A stretch of 64,000 nucleotides of DNA from Ruegeria marisrubri (GCF_001507595.1 NZ_LQBQ01000038.1:124001-188000); one strand, 5' to 3'; counted from the stretch's first letter, positions 1 to 9,105 are shown. Notes: generated by a model from the letters alone, not told the origin. A program made the numbers and translations.

Positions 1-734
1 CGCAACAGCTTTCGCGAGGGGTCGCGTTTCCAGCCTTCGAGAACGGTCAGCACCTCGCCATCCATCATCACGAAGGCCGAGATGTCGATGGCCCGCCCCT
101 TGCCATGCTCCGAGATCCGAGCGCCCTTCTGGTTGTTGCGGGTGCGGCAGGCGTAATGCGCAGCGACCTTTAGTTCGACCACCGGCCCTCGGCGGCGGAA
201 GGTGGGCTTCACCGATCGTTCCACCCATTGATTCAGCGCCTCGGCCGTGCCGCAATCCATCAGTGACGGTCTGCTGAGGCGCACCCCGGAGATCGAGGTG
301 ACCTCGACCGCGTCCTCGATCCCGCAGCCCTTGATCCTGCCGGGGACCTTGCCGGCCGACTTGCCCTGAATCTCGATATTGCCGCAAACCGACCCCTTGC
401 GCAGGCGGCGTTTCTTGAAAAAAGCTTTCTGTTCAACCTCCTCGGGTCGGAGGAACGGAAACAGAGACACGTCCGGCCCCAATCCCGGCAGGTCAGCCGG
501 GCGCACAGCAGCTTGCAGAACTTGTCGGGATACCGGCCTGATCTCGGGGCGCAGCGTCGCTCCGGCCAGGGTCGCGGCCGTATCTTCGACCCGTGCGCTG
601 GCCGCCGCAACAAGGTTGTCGCCGGCATCGGGCCGGGTCTTGGGGGGCAGCGAGGTGCCGGGCGGGTTGGCGGCCGAGGTGGTCGCAACCAGCGCCATCG
701 CCCCCAGCAACGCTATCCCGCCCCGGCGCATCAT
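1..734 (-). CDS. Extensin-like family protein, C terminus cut by the window edge
   Basis: Reading leftward from an ATG-ATG pair at 734-729, the frame stays open to base 1, so the C terminus is missing. The N terminus is a hydrophobic Ala-rich stretch that looks like a signal peptide, followed by a Pro/Arg-rich linker. From about residue 130 comes the extensin-like C-terminal region: CGNIEIQG, then RLSRPSLMDCGTAEALNQW, then VAAHYACRTRNNQKGARISE and HGKGRAIDISAF. The HGxGxAxD pattern and paired cysteines are typical of this bacterial family, which resembles D-Ala-D-Ala metallopeptidases (His/Asp zinc ligands). A periplasmic role in peptidoglycan is an inference. The start overlaps the tyrC stop by 4 bases, so it is probably the last gene of hisC-tyrC. 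Confidence 0.8.
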   Translation of the reverse strand, partial: MMRRGGIALLGAMALVATTSAANPPGTSLPPKTRPDAGDNLVAAASARVEDTAATLAGATLRPEIRPVSRQVLQAAVRPADLPGLGPDVSLFPFLRPEEVEQKAFFKKRRLRKGSVCGNIEIQGKSAGKVPGRIKGCGIEDAVEVTSISGVRLSRPSLMDCGTAEALNQWVERSVKPTFRRRGPVVELKVAAHYACRTRNNQKGARISEHGKGRAIDISAFVMMDGEVLTVLEGWKRDPSRKLL

Positions 735-1651
735 GACTTGCCGTGCACACGCCCAAAGTCCGGCGCGTCCGTATCCTGTCCGGCGTCGATGATGCCCCGC
801 CGTATCGCCCGCGTGCGGGTGAAGTAATCGAACAGCAGTTCACCATCTCCGGTTCGGATCGCGCGCTGCAGGGCGAACAGCTCTTCGGTGAACCGGCCCA
901 GGATCTCCAGCGTGGCGTCCTTGTTGGTCAGGAACACGTCGCGCCACATGGTCGGGTCCGAGGCCGCGATCCGGGTGAAATCGCGGAAACCGGCAGCCGA
1001 GTATTTGATGACCTCGGAATCGGTGACGCGCCGCAGGTCGTCGGCCACGCCGACCATCGTGTAGGCGATCAGGTGAGGCGCATGGCTGGTGACGGCCAGA
1101 ACCAGGTCGTGGTGGTCGGCGTCCATTTCATCGACATTCGATCCCATGCCTTCCCACAGGGCGCGCAGCCGGGCGATGGCCTCGGGATCAGACCCTTCGA
1201 CCGGCACCAGCAGGCACCAGCGGTTGTCGAACAGCTCGGCAAAGCCGGATTCGGGGCCGGAATGCTCGGTCCCGGCCAGCGGGTGGGCGGGGACGAAGTG
1301 CACGCCTTCGGGAATGTGTGGCCCGACATCCCTGATGACGTGGCGCTTGACCGAGCCCACATCCGACACCGTCGCCCCCGGCTTCAGAACCGACGCGATG
1401 TCCTTGGCAACAGACCCCATGGCGCCCACCGGCACACACAGCACGACGAGATCGGCGCCTTCCACCGCCTCTTGCGCGGTATCGCAGACGCGGTCGCACA
1501 GGCCGATGCGGCGGGCGGTCTCGCGCGTCTCCTCGGAACGGGCATAGCCCGTCACCTCGCCCGCCAGACCGGCGCGCTTGATGGCCCAGAACATCGACGA
1601 CGCGATCAGGCCCAGGCCGATCAGCGCCACGCGGTCGTAAATCGGGCTCAT
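731..1651 (-). CDS. tyrC: Prephenate/arogenate (cyclohexadienyl) dehydrogenase
   Basis: A 306-residue protein of usual length. It makes the tyrosine precursor by NAD(P)-dependent oxidative decarboxylation of prephenate or arogenate in the cytosol. The N terminus holds a Rossmann loop ([12 protein letters not shown]). The family signature [15 protein letters not shown], with the catalytic histidine region, is in the middle, and a helical dimerisation half follows. No ACT domain is seen. The ATG overlaps the hisC stop by 4 bases, as in many alphaproteobacteria where HisC and TyrC are paired in aromatic amino acid synthesis. Substrate preference (prephenate or arogenate) cannot be read from sequence alone. 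Confidence 0.92.
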   Translation of the reverse strand: MSPIYDRVALIGLGLIASSMFWAIKRAGLAGEVTGYARSEETRETARRIGLCDRVCDTAQEAVEGADLVVLCVPVGAMGSVAKDIASVLKPGATVSDVGSVKRHVIRDVGPHIPEGVHFVPAHPLAGTEHSGPESGFAELFDNRWCLLVPVEGSDPEAIARLRALWEGMGSNVDEMDADHHDLVLAVTSHAPHLIAYTMVGVADDLRRVTDSEVIKYSAAGFRDFTRIAASDPTMWRDVFLTNKDATLEILGRFTEELFALQRAIRTGDGELLFDYFTRTRAIRRGIIDAGQDTDAPDFGRVHGKS

Positions 1652-2733
1652 GCAACGCCCCCCTTGAATGCAGTGATGGTGGCGGCCACGCGGCGGCAGC
1701 CCTCTTCGTCGCCGACGGTGATGCGCAGCGCGTTCGGCAACCCGTAACCAGCCACCCTGCGCACGATCAGGCCGTGCTGCTGAAGATAGGCGTCGCAGGC
1801 CTCGGCCTCTTGCTGATCCGCAAAGCGCGCCAGAATGAAGTTCGTGCAGGACGGGTCCGACGGCACACCGATCTTTGCCAGCTCGTCGGCCAGCCAGACC
1901 CGCAGCCGGGCGTTCTCGGTGCGGCAGAACTCGACATATTCCCTGTCCCTCACGGCGGCCTCGGCCGCGGCCAGGGCCGTGGTCGACAGGTTGAACGGCT
2001 GCCGAATGCGGTTCAGCACGTCGATGATCTCTTTCGGCCCATAACCCCAGCCGACCCGCATGCCGCCAAGACCGTAGATCTTGGAAAACGTCCGGGTCAT
2101 GATGACATTGCTGCGGGCATCGACGACGGACACGCCGCCATCAAAACCGCCGACATATTCGGTATAGGCCCCGTCCAGAACCAGAATGACCTGCGGCGGC
2201 AGGTTGTCGGCCAGCCGGGCCACCTCGGATTCCGGGATCATGGTCGAAGTGGGGTTGCCGGGGTTGGTCAGGAACACCACCCGGGTCTTGTCCGTGCAGG
2301 CTGCAAGGATCGCGTCCACATCAACCACGCGCTCACGCTCGGGCACCTGAACAGGAACGGCCCCCGCCATCCGCGCCAGGATCGGATACATCGAGAAGCC
2401 ATGCTCGGTATGAATGACCTCATCCCCGACGCCGGCATAGGCCTGCACCACGAATTGCAACACCTCGTCGCTGCCCACGCCGCAGATGATCCGCTCGGGG
2501 TCGAGCCCATGCACCTCGCCGATGGCCGCCCGCAGGCTGTAGTGATCGGTGCTGGGATAGCGGTGCAGCGTTGTCGCGCTGTCGCGCACGGCTTCGATCG
2601 CCTTGGGGCTCGGGCCGAACGGGTTTTCGTTCGAGCTCAGTTTGATGACATTGGCCACGCCTTCGACATGGGACTTGCCGCCCTGATACAGGGCGATGTC
2701 CATGATGCCGGGCTGCGGAGTGATCTGGTTCAT
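1648..2733 (-). CDS. hisC: Histidinol-phosphate aminotransferase
   Basis: A fold-type I PLP aminotransferase of 361 residues. Visible motifs are [13 protein letters not shown] near residue 33, the NPGNPT loop near 157, LDGAYTEY near 187, and the PLP lysine K218 in [20 protein letters not shown]. It transaminates imidazole-acetol phosphate in histidine synthesis. Next to tyrC it may also act on aromatic keto acids, since HisC enzymes are often dual. Start is ATG at 2733 after a GGAG-type ribosome site. It heads the hisC-tyrC-extensin-like run. Confidence 0.93.
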   Translation of the reverse strand: MNQITPQPGIMDIALYQGGKSHVEGVANVIKLSSNENPFGPSPKAIEAVRDSATTLHRYPSTDHYSLRAAIGEVHGLDPERIICGVGSDEVLQFVVQAYAGVGDEVIHTEHGFSMYPILARMAGAVPVQVPERERVVDVDAILAACTDKTRVVFLTNPGNPTSTMIPESEVARLADNLPPQVILVLDGAYTEYVGGFDGGVSVVDARSNVIMTRTFSKIYGLGGMRVGWGYGPKEIIDVLNRIRQPFNLSTTALAAAEAAVRDREYVEFCRTENARLRVWLADELAKIGVPSDPSCTNFILARFADQQEAEACDAYLQQHGLIVRRVAGYGLPNALRITVGDEEGCRRVAATITAFKGGVA

Positions 2734-2797
2734 GTCGGGGCTCCTTGGATGGGCCCCTCATAACCTTCTCACCGGCTTGAGAAAAGCGGCAATGCCC

Positions 2798-4213
2798 TCA
2801 TGCGGCCTTGAAACGCGCCGTTGACGGGTCGGCGTCGTAGAAAGGCGCGAATTCCTCGGTGCGGCGCGACAGGTCGTTTACGCTGTCGATGATGAAGCGG
2901 ACGGTCTCTTCGCTCATCAGATATGAGAAGTTCAGCCGGACCCAGCCGGGTTTCTTCAGCTCTTCGCCGGCGGCCAGCGCAGCGTGCAGCGCCTCGGAGG
3001 CCTCTCTGTCGATCCCCAGCAGGCGGTGAGCATAAGGACCAGCGCAGGCGCAACCGCCCCGCGCCTGGATGCCGTAGACATCGGACAGCATCCGGGTGAA
3101 CAACTGCTGATGCACCGGTTTCCCGGCGTTGTCGGTGACGAGGAAAGAAAAGATCGGCAAGCGGTGCGCCTTGTCGGTGCCCAGCAGGGTCAGATGCGGG
3201 TTGCCGCTCCAGCCCTCCAGCGCCATCCGGTTGCAGAGCGCCTCGCGCCGGGCGATTTCGTCCTCGCCCACCACGTCCTTGACGATGAAGGCCAGCGCCG
3301 CGCGGATATCACCGATCACGTTGGGCGTCCCGGCCTCTTCGCGCGCGGCCAGATCGGTGCTGTAATCGTGCCGCCAGGGCGAGACGAAGGACACCGTGCC
3401 GCCACCCGGCCAGCTGGGGCAGCTGCGTTTCACCGCCCCCTTGTTGACGATCAGAACCCCGGATGCGCCCGGCCCACCGGGAAACTTGTGCGGCGAGACG
3501 ACGATCGCGTCTTTCCGGGCATCCGCTGGCCCCATGCTCATCGGCAGGTAGGGACCGCCGCCGGCGTAGTCCCACACGGCCAGCGCGCCGTGCCGTTTCA
3601 GCAGCCGCGTCACCGGGTCGGGGTCGGTGATGATGCCCGTCACGTTGGACGCCGCCGAGAAGGACCCGATCACCAGATCCGAGTCCGCGTTGGCGATCAG
3701 CGCCGCCTCGAGCGCGGCCAGATCCGGCCCGCCCTCGGGCGCTTCCGGGATCTCGATCACCTCGGCCTTGCTCTCGCGCCACGGCAGGATGTTCGAATGG
3801 TGCTCGTACGGCCCGATCAGAACAACCGGCCGGTCAGCCTCGCCGACTCCCATCAGGCTGACCAGCCGGTTGAGGCCCGCGGTGGCGCCGGACCCGGTGA
3901 AGATCACCGCGTCCTCTTCCCTCGCGCCGACGATGCGGGCGATCTCGGCGCGGGCCTCGCGGCGCAGCCGAGTGATGTAGGAACCGCAATAGGAGGCCTC
4001 GGTATGGCTGTTTGCGTAGAACGGCAGGACATGTTCGGCGACGAATTGCTCGACCTGTTTCAGCGCCCGCCCCGAAGCGACGTAATCCGCATAGACCAGA
4101 GGCACATCCCCGTTCAGGCCCGGGATCAGAATGTTTTCACCAATCAATCCGTCGCGCAGCGTGTTTTCGTGAGCAGCGGTTGCGATCTCTGCGCGAAATT
4201 TGGAAAGGATCAT
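2798..4213 (-). CDS. Class V aminotransferase / cysteine desulfurase-like PLP enzyme
   Basis: A fold-type I PLP enzyme of about 471 residues. The frame extends to 4273, but I place the start at ATG 4213 (MILSKFRAEI), which has a GGAG site 10 bases upstream. Motifs: TGSGATAGLNRL for phosphate binding (near 106), YEHHSNILPW (near 136), WDYAGGGPY with the PLP aspartate (near 214), and the lysine K243 in SPHKFPGGPG. Near the C terminus QARGGCACAGPYAHRLLGID carries two cysteines where desulfurases have their persulfide loop. It is longer than IscS/SufS. The substrate is unknown; cysteine, selenocysteine or another amino acid are possible. It diverges from an Lrp-type gene, which probably regulates it. 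Confidence 0.75.
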   Translation of the reverse strand: MILSKFRAEIATAAHENTLRDGLIGENILIPGLNGDVPLVYADYVASGRALKQVEQFVAEHVLPFYANSHTEASYCGSYITRLRREARAEIARIVGAREEDAVIFTGSGATAGLNRLVSLMGVGEADRPVVLIGPYEHHSNILPWRESKAEVIEIPEAPEGGPDLAALEAALIANADSDLVIGSFSAASNVTGIITDPDPVTRLLKRHGALAVWDYAGGGPYLPMSMGPADARKDAIVVSPHKFPGGPGASGVLIVNKGAVKRSCPSWPGGGTVSFVSPWRHDYSTDLAAREEAGTPNVIGDIRAALAFIVKDVVGEDEIARREALCNRMALEGWSGNPHLTLLGTDKAHRLPIFSFLVTDNAGKPVHQQLFTRMLSDVYGIQARGGCACAGPYAHRLLGIDREASEALHAALAAGEELKKPGWVRLNFSYLMSEETVRFIIDSVNDLSRRTEEFAPFYDADPSTARFKAA

Positions 4214-4315
4214 CTTACAGGCTCCATGTTGCCCAATAAATATGATCGCCCTCAACCGAGAAAACTTCACCATTCTTCATTCACTTTCATCCATTTTTGT
4301 GTCATATGCTTCGAA
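4214..4315. promoter_or_regulatory. Divergent promoter region, aminotransferase / Lrp-type regulator
   Basis: A 102-base AT-rich gap, in contrast to the GC-rich genes around it, lies between two divergent starts. It contains T-rich imperfect direct repeats (TTCATTCAC, TTTCATCCAT). Such a gap next to an Lrp/AsnC gene usually holds the regulator's own sites. No single operator can be fixed by eye. Confidence 0.4.
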
Positions 4316-4777
4316 ATGGAGCAAAAATTAGATCAAATTGACAGGCGCCTTCTGCGGGAACTGCAAAAGGATGCCTCCCTCTCTCAGCGGGAACTGGCGG
4401 ACCGGGTGGGCCTGTCGCAGAACGCCTGCTGGCGCAGGCTGAAGGCCCTGACCGAAGGCGGCGTCCTGCGGGGCTCCACCGCGCGGATCGCGCGCGAGAA
4501 ACTGGGGCTGGATCTGGTGGTGTTCGTGATGCTGCGCACGCGGCACCATTCCAAGGAATGGCTCGACGCCTTTCGCAGCCATGTCCTGACCATCCCCGAG
4601 GTGGTCGATTTCCACCGCATCGGTGGCGACTACGACTATCAACTCAAGGTCGTCACGCAGGACATGGCGACTTATGACAAGGTCTATCAGCGCCTGATCG
4701 AAAAGGTCGAACTGGACAGCGTGACCTCGTATTTCGCGATGGAGGCGATCGCCGAGGGGCGGCCGCTGCCCTTGTGA
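4316..4777 (+). CDS. Lrp/AsnC family transcriptional regulator
   Basis: A 153-residue protein starting at ATG 4316 (MEQKLDQIDRRLLRELQKDA). Residues 1-60 form the AsnC-type winged helix-turn-helix (LSQRELADRVGLSQNACWRRLKAL). Residues 70-150 form the RAM/ACT-like effector domain, with IPEVVDFHRIGGDYDYQLKV as signature. These regulators sense amino acids and usually act on a divergent neighbour, here the class V aminotransferase. It ends 2 bases before the stop of the convergent acyltransferase gene. A longer frame through the aminotransferase region is antisense and not real. Confidence 0.9.
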   Translation: MEQKLDQIDRRLLRELQKDASLSQRELADRVGLSQNACWRRLKALTEGGVLRGSTARIAREKLGLDLVVFVMLRTRHHSKEWLDAFRSHVLTIPEVVDFHRIGGDYDYQLKVVTQDMATYDKVYQRLIEKVELDSVTSYFAMEAIAEGRPLPL

Positions 4778-4779
4778 GC

Positions 4780-5289
4780 CTAGCCGTCGATCCGAAAATC
4801 GGCATCGGCAAGAAATCGCGCCTTGCCTTCCGGGCGGTCGAAATCCACATGCACGATCCGCCTCGTGTCGCGTCCCGCGGTGACACGCCGGAAATAGAAA
4901 TCCCGATCGGCGAAATTGCCGGGCTTCATGATCCACCGGGCCATTCCCGCCGTGAGCCCCCTGTATGGGGCAATCAGGTCGATGATCCAAAGGTGGTCAC
5001 CCGAGTTCCAGTCATCGAATGACAGGGCCTGTCCCGAGACCAGCCTGGCCTCGGCCTCGGGTTCCAGATTGGCCCAGGTGAACATGCCACGGGGCACGCC
5101 GTCGAAGCGGAAAATCCTGAACTGCCCAAGCTCGACGGGCGGCTCCAGCGCGGCGCGCAGATTGGCGACGCTCATCCCGGCATGATGGGGGCTGCGCATC
5201 GCCAGAAACATCACGTCGCCATAGACCCGCAGTTTTTCCTGCGAAGGAAATTCCCGGTTTTTCCCGGCTTGGCCGTCTGCCTTCACCAC
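4780..5289 (-). CDS. Toxin-activating lysine acyltransferase, HlyC/RtxC-like
   Basis: A 169-residue protein that aligns by eye with HlyC. SPHHAGM matches the HlyC segment with catalytic His23 (here H36), PRGMFTWANLEPEAE matches PVAYCSWANLSLENE, and WNSGDHLWIIDLIAPY matches the segment with catalytic Asp92 (here D104). Known members transfer a fatty acyl group from acyl-ACP to lysines of RTX protoxins. The start is GTG at 5289, overlapping the Hint-domain gene stop by 7 bases, so the pair is probably translated together. No RTX nonapeptide gene is within this window, so the substrate is open; the Hint protein or a remote RTX protein are candidates. Confidence 0.85.
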   Translation of the reverse strand: MVKADGQAGKNREFPSQEKLRVYGDVMFLAMRSPHHAGMSVANLRAALEPPVELGQFRIFRFDGVPRGMFTWANLEPEAEARLVSGQALSFDDWNSGDHLWIIDLIAPYRGLTAGMARWIMKPGNFADRDFYFRRVTAGRDTRRIVHVDFDRPEGKARFLADADFRIDG

Positions 5290-6230
5290 GTGCTCTGCCC
5301 CCCGGACAACAGCCGCGCCTCCTGCACCCGCGCGACGGGTCTGGCGGTCGCCCCGAACCCTGCTTCGTTCTCGATATCCGGAAACAGCTCCAGCAATTCC
5401 GATCGCGTCTCGGAACTGACCGCAGAAAGCGAATAGTCCGCCGGGTGGAAACTCTCGGTCGCCGCGCCATTGGTAAAGATCACCTGGTGGCCGTCGAAAA
5501 GAATGTGGAAATACTCGACCTCATCGACCGAGCAATCCACGTAGATCGACTTGCCATCCACCAGGGCCTTGGCGGGAACCAGAACCTCGTCCTGCCCCAT
5601 GAAAAGCTGCGCCCGCCAATCGCACACCAGAACGCGATGCTGCGGAGATACGACCAGATCCCGAACCGGCTTGCCATCGCCCAGCGCGCCCGAGGAAATC
5701 CTAACCGGCCTCAGGTTCGGGTTTGCCTCCAGCTCTTTCGCAGACACCGCCCGTGACCCAACCCACCTGATCTTCTGGAACCCGTCATCGAGAGTCCGCA
5801 CGCTGTCACCCGCGCCGAGCTTCTCGACGGGGATCTCGCCTCTGTCCGTCTGCACTGCGGTGCCGCGGGCCACGCAGATCAGCAGGGTGAAGGTGACCGT
5901 ATCGTCATCCGAATTGCCGCCGCTGGTCCCGAGGATCGTGAAGGAAATCGTCTGGTCGCTGCCGCTTTGGAAGACCGCCTGCCGGTCGATGTCGAAAGAA
6001 AAACTGCCGTCCGGGTTCAGGACGAAATTGTTGGTATAGGTATCGAAGTTGGCGCTGAACTGCGTGATGGAATAGCTGTCGGCCTCGCCAACCGACTCTC
6101 CGGAAATCAGGCTCACGACGTCAAAATCGCCGGTTACCATCGTCACCGACGGGTCGGACAGGTCCACGTCCAGTGTCCAGTCGGACGGGCCGCCGTCATA
6201 GCCCGTGACCTCACCAATGTTGTAGCCCAT
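5283..6230 (-). CDS. Hint-domain (hedgehog/intein-like) protein with cadherin-like N-terminal region
   Basis: A 315-residue protein. Residues 1-115 are rich in Asp, Ser, Gly and Thr and look like a beta-sandwich repeat of the cadherin/VCBS type (LNPDGSFSFDIDRQAVFQSG). A Hint module starts at C119 (CVARGTAVQTDRGEIPVEKL), continues through LVVSPQHRVLVCD and ends near residue 265 (EYFHILFDGHQVIFTNGAATESF). Roseobacters carry many such proteins. Cys119 would be the autoprocessing nucleophile. No classical signal peptide is present, so type I or another secretion route is an inference. It overlaps the HlyC-like gene downstream. Processing activity is not proven by sequence. Confidence 0.82.
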   Translation of the reverse strand: MGYNIGEVTGYDGGPSDWTLDVDLSDPSVTMVTGDFDVVSLISGESVGEADSYSITQFSANFDTYTNNFVLNPDGSFSFDIDRQAVFQSGSDQTISFTILGTSGGNSDDDTVTFTLLICVARGTAVQTDRGEIPVEKLGAGDSVRTLDDGFQKIRWVGSRAVSAKELEANPNLRPVRISSGALGDGKPVRDLVVSPQHRVLVCDWRAQLFMGQDEVLVPAKALVDGKSIYVDCSVDEVEYFHILFDGHQVIFTNGAATESFHPADYSLSAVSSETRSELLELFPDIENEAGFGATARPVARVQEARLLSGGQSTW

Positions 6231-6323
6231 CCTTGCGCCTTCCTGCTCGCATCTCGATTGCCAGTTTCACTGCCGGTTCGCGTTCGGGATCATACACCTG
6301 CCTGCGGTTTCTGCGACCATAAC

Positions 6324-6356
6324 AAAAAAAAGGCCGCGCCCAAAGCGCGGCCTTTT
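6324..6356 (-). terminator. Rho-independent terminator of rpsD
   Basis: A perfect 12-bp stem, AAAAGGCCGCGC (6328-6339) and GCGCGGCCTTTT (6345-6356), with a 5-base loop. On the minus strand it is followed by a run of eight T, 21 bases beyond the rpsD stop. It also has T residues on the plus side but no gene needs it there. Confidence 0.92.
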
Positions 6357-6377
6357 GATCTTGCGATCTCGAAGGGA

Positions 6378-6998
6378 TCAGTTCTTGGCGTAGAATTCGA
6401 CGACCAGGTTCGGTTCCATCATGACCGGGTAAGGCACGTCGCCCAGGCTGGGGGTGCGCACGAAGGTCGCAGTCATCTTCGAGTGGTCGACTTCCAGGTA
6501 ATCCGGAACATCACGCTCGGCCAGGGCAACCGCTTCCAGAACGACGGCCAGCTGCTTGGACTTGTCGCGGACCTCGATCACGTCGCCTTCCTTGACGCGG
6601 TAGCTGGGGATGTTCACCCGCTTGCCGTTCACCTTGACGTGGCCGTGGTTCACGAACTGGCGCGCGGCGAACACGGTCGGCACGAACTTGGCGCGGTAGA
6701 CGACGGCGTCCAGGCGGCGCTCCAGCAGACCGATCAGGTTTTCACCGGTGTCGCCCTTCACACGCTCGGCTTCGGCGTAGATGCGGCGGAACTGCTTTTC
6801 GGTCAGATCGCCATAGTAGCCCTTCAGCTTCTGCTTGGCGCGCAGCTGCAGACCAAAGTCCGACAGCTTGCCCTTGCGGCGCTGGCCGTGCTGGCCGGGG
6901 CCGTATTCGCGGCGGTTGACCGGGGATTTCGGACGACCCCAGATGTTTTCGCCCATCCGGCGGTCGATTTTGTACTTGGCAGACGTGCGTTTGGTCAC
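6378..6998 (-). CDS. rpsD: 30S ribosomal protein S4
   Basis: A 206-residue protein of the long alphaproteobacterial S4 type. The start is GTG at 6998 ([20 protein letters not shown]), chosen over an upstream frame extension because it has AAGGAG 7 bases upstream and matches the family N terminus. The S4 RNA-binding domain lies around residues 95-160 ([37 protein letters not shown]). S4 binds 16S rRNA early in 30S assembly. It is transcribed alone here, with its own promoter and terminator, not in an alpha operon. It has no zinc-binding cysteines. Confidence 0.97.
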   Translation of the reverse strand: MTKRTSAKYKIDRRMGENIWGRPKSPVNRREYGPGQHGQRRKGKLSDFGLQLRAKQKLKGYYGDLTEKQFRRIYAEAERVKGDTGENLIGLLERRLDAVVYRAKFVPTVFAARQFVNHGHVKVNGKRVNIPSYRVKEGDVIEVRDKSKQLAVVLEAVALAERDVPDYLEVDHSKMTATFVRTPSLGDVPYPVMMEPNLVVEFYAKN

Positions 6999-7116
6999 GG
7001 CTGATCTCCTTCGTTGTGTCGAGGCCCGCATGGGCCACTATGAAGGGCGTTGTCCTCTTGGGTTTCCCCATGACAGGCATCCCCTTGCGGGGGCCACCAA
7101 CACCAATGAAGCCGCG

Positions 7117-7144
7117 CTTATATATGCGGAGACGGGAGAGTCAA
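7117..7144 (-). promoter_or_regulatory. Probable sigma-70 promoter for rpsD
   Basis: On the minus strand TTGACT (7144-7139) and TATAAG (7122-7117) are separated by 16 bases. The position leaves a leader of roughly 110 bases before the GTG start of rpsD. A C-tract/G-tract hairpin possibility exists in the leader (CCCCTTGCGGGGG at 7081-7093), but S4 autoregulation is not established here. Confidence 0.6.
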
Positions 7145-7178
7145 CCGACGAAGGCCAAGAAATGGTACAAGCCTGGCG

Positions 7179-7727
7179 TCAGCCGAGATTGGGCCGGGAA
7201 ACGGGTTCAGGATCCTGGCCTTCCTGCCCGGCAGCGTCAATTCGGGCGGCCTGCAAGAATGTAACCCCGGAGGCCCCGGTGCGCGCCACGTCCGTTTCGC
7301 CGGCAGAAAACCGTGTAATACCGCTGACCCAGAAATCCTGCCCCTTGGGCGGGACTTCGCCGTTGAATACCAACATGGGCTCGAGATACTGCCTGGTTTC
7401 GACCAGAAGCATAGCGTAGCTGCGCGCGCCATTGGTGATCGTTACGTGGGCGCTGACGCCTTGCGGGGAAAAGCCGACCGTGCCCGCCGAGCGGACATTT
7501 CGGATCACGGAACGCAGCGCGCCGCGCCCTTCCGCGTCCTCGCGCGCGCCCCAACCCGGCTGGCTGCCAAACTGCTGCGCTTCGACAGGAGAATTCAACT
7601 GGATGATCCTTCCCCGCCATGACCAAGCTGCCCCGATGGCCAACGTTTCGAGAGGCGCGGCCTCCAGTTCGTCGATTTCCGTCTGAGACCAAAAAATGGC
7701 GCTCGCGCCGCCAAAGTCGGTTTCCAT
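7179..7727 (-). CDS. Unrecognised protein, 182 residues
   Basis: I do not recognise this family with certainty. The start ATG at 7727 gives METDFGGASAIFWSQTEIDE. There is no signal peptide or membrane segment. The central part has patterns expected of a beta-rich domain (SAHVTITNGARSYAMLLVE, TRQYLEPMLVFNGEVPPK, FWVSGITRFSAGETD) followed by ASGVTFLQAARIDAAGQEGQ. Codon use and GC content are like the neighbours and no overlapping frame looks better, which supports a real gene. It lies upstream of the rpsD promoter as a separate unit. A link to the Hint proteins of this group is only a guess. Confidence 0.6.
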   Translation of the reverse strand: METDFGGASAIFWSQTEIDELEAAPLETLAIGAAWSWRGRIIQLNSPVEAQQFGSQPGWGAREDAEGRGALRSVIRNVRSAGTVGFSPQGVSAHVTITNGARSYAMLLVETRQYLEPMLVFNGEVPPKGQDFWVSGITRFSAGETDVARTGASGVTFLQAARIDAAGQEGQDPEPVSRPNLG

Positions 7728-7988
7728 CCGCCTGCCTGCTACCCTAAAATACTTGTGTCATTTTTATTTGCGCCCGGTTAACAAATTGAGCAGTGCGGAG
7801 AAAGTACTGCCGACCAAAAAGCGCCTCACTGTTGCCGTCGCATCATTCCGAATTGAGACTTTTCGCCCGCTGGTTGAAAATTCCAGCCCCAACCAGCGCA
7901 AACACAACCTAAGGGGATATCTCCCGACTTGGGTGATGGGCGCATCATTCTTGTTTTCGAGTTGCGCCAATCAGGCCGGGCGCGGGCT
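7728..7988. other. Intergenic gap with nothing clear
   Basis: These 261 bases separate the 182-residue gene from the Ldh-family gene, both on the minus strand. The half nearer 7728 is AT-richer (TAAAATACTTGTGTCATTTT) and should carry the promoter of the gene starting at 7727. No RNA gene or clear terminator was found. Confidence 0.4.
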
Positions 7989-8981
7989 TCAGCCGGAATT
8001 GCCCGGCCCACCTGCCAAGGCGGCAACCTTGGCCCAGAGGTCGGGGTCAACCGTCACCTCAGCTTGGCTCTTGGCCATCGAGCCGGGGATGCGGACCGAC
8101 GGGTCGTCGGCGACAGCTCTGGCCACCCTTTCGATGCGCTCGGCAAAAGCCCCGCCATGCGCCCCCGGGTCGATCAGGATATAGAACTGCCCCAGATCAT
8201 GCGGCGGTCCGTCCGGGGCTTTCAAACCCTGCACGTCCAGCGAGTTGACCGAACCGGTCAGGCCGGCGGCGAGGAACTCGACCAGCAGGCCCAGCGCCCA
8301 GCCCTTGTATCCGGCCGCACTGACCAGCGAGCCCTGCAGCGCCTCGGCCGGATCGGTGGTCGGGTTTCCGTCGCGGTCGACCGCCCAGCCCAGGGGGATC
8401 GACTCTCCGGCCGCCTTGGCCATGGTGATCTTGCCCAGCGCCACCGCGGCGGTGGAGAAATCCGCGTGCATCGCCGGCCCGTCAGGCCCCGGCAGCGTGA
8501 AGGCAATCGGGTTTGTGCCGATCACGCGGGTCTTGCCGCCCGGCCCCGCGACGATGGCGGAGGCGTTCGTGAAGCCGATCCCGATCAGCCCCTCGGCGGC
8601 GATCTGCTCGGTAAAGAACCCCAGCGACGTGCAGGTATGGGAATGGGCCACAGCCAGCGAAGCAATGCCGCAGGATTTCGCTGCTTCTACCGCGAGCGGC
8701 AGCCCCCGCGCAAACGCAGGCTGGGCAAAGCCGAGCCGGGCATCGGCCGTGACCGCACCGGGGCGCGGGGTCGTGATTTCGGGCTCGGCCGTCCCGTTCA
8801 CGCGGCCTGTGACCAGTTGCTGACAGTAGCTTTCCAGGTAATAGAGGCCGCAGATCACGTTGCCGGTTTCCTCGGCACGCGCGACGGCCCTGGCAACCTC
8901 GGCAGCCTGCCATCCTCCCGCGCCATGAGCCACCAGCGCCTCGGCGCTTTTCCGTTCTATTTCCGAGACCGATACCTGCAT
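7989..8981 (-). CDS. Ldh family (malate/L-lactate dehydrogenase type 2) oxidoreductase
   Basis: A 330-residue protein of the NAD(P)-dependent Ldh2/MDH2 family, which includes ureidoglycolate dehydrogenase, delta1-piperideine-2-carboxylate reductase and sulfolactate dehydrogenase. Signatures are the catalytic-histidine region SLAVAHSHTCTSLGFFTEQI, the cofactor stretch FTNASAIVAGPGGKTRVIGT and NPIAFTLPGPDG, and GYKGWALGLLVEFLAAGLTG. It differs from the Rossmann-fold LDH/MDH. The exact 2-oxo acid or cyclic imine substrate cannot be assigned. It stands between bioC and the 182-residue gene, with gaps of 124 and 261 bases, so it is probably its own unit. Confidence 0.82.
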   Translation of the reverse strand: MQVSVSEIERKSAEALVAHGAGGWQAAEVARAVARAEETGNVICGLYYLESYCQQLVTGRVNGTAEPEITTPRPGAVTADARLGFAQPAFARGLPLAVEAAKSCGIASLAVAHSHTCTSLGFFTEQIAAEGLIGIGFTNASAIVAGPGGKTRVIGTNPIAFTLPGPDGPAMHADFSTAAVALGKITMAKAAGESIPLGWAVDRDGNPTTDPAEALQGSLVSAAGYKGWALGLLVEFLAAGLTGSVNSLDVQGLKAPDGPPHDLGQFYILIDPGAHGGAFAERIERVARAVADDPSVRIPGSMAKSQAEVTVDPDLWAKVAALAGGPGNSG

Positions 8982-9105
8982 CGCGGCTCCCCCCTGTCAT
9001 ACCTCTTCTGACGATTGTTAGAGCATGGCAGCAATGGGGTCTATCTCGTTGCGGCACCATGGCGGCAGGACACGTCACCGGCTGCGGGCCAGATGGCTGA
9101 GGAGG

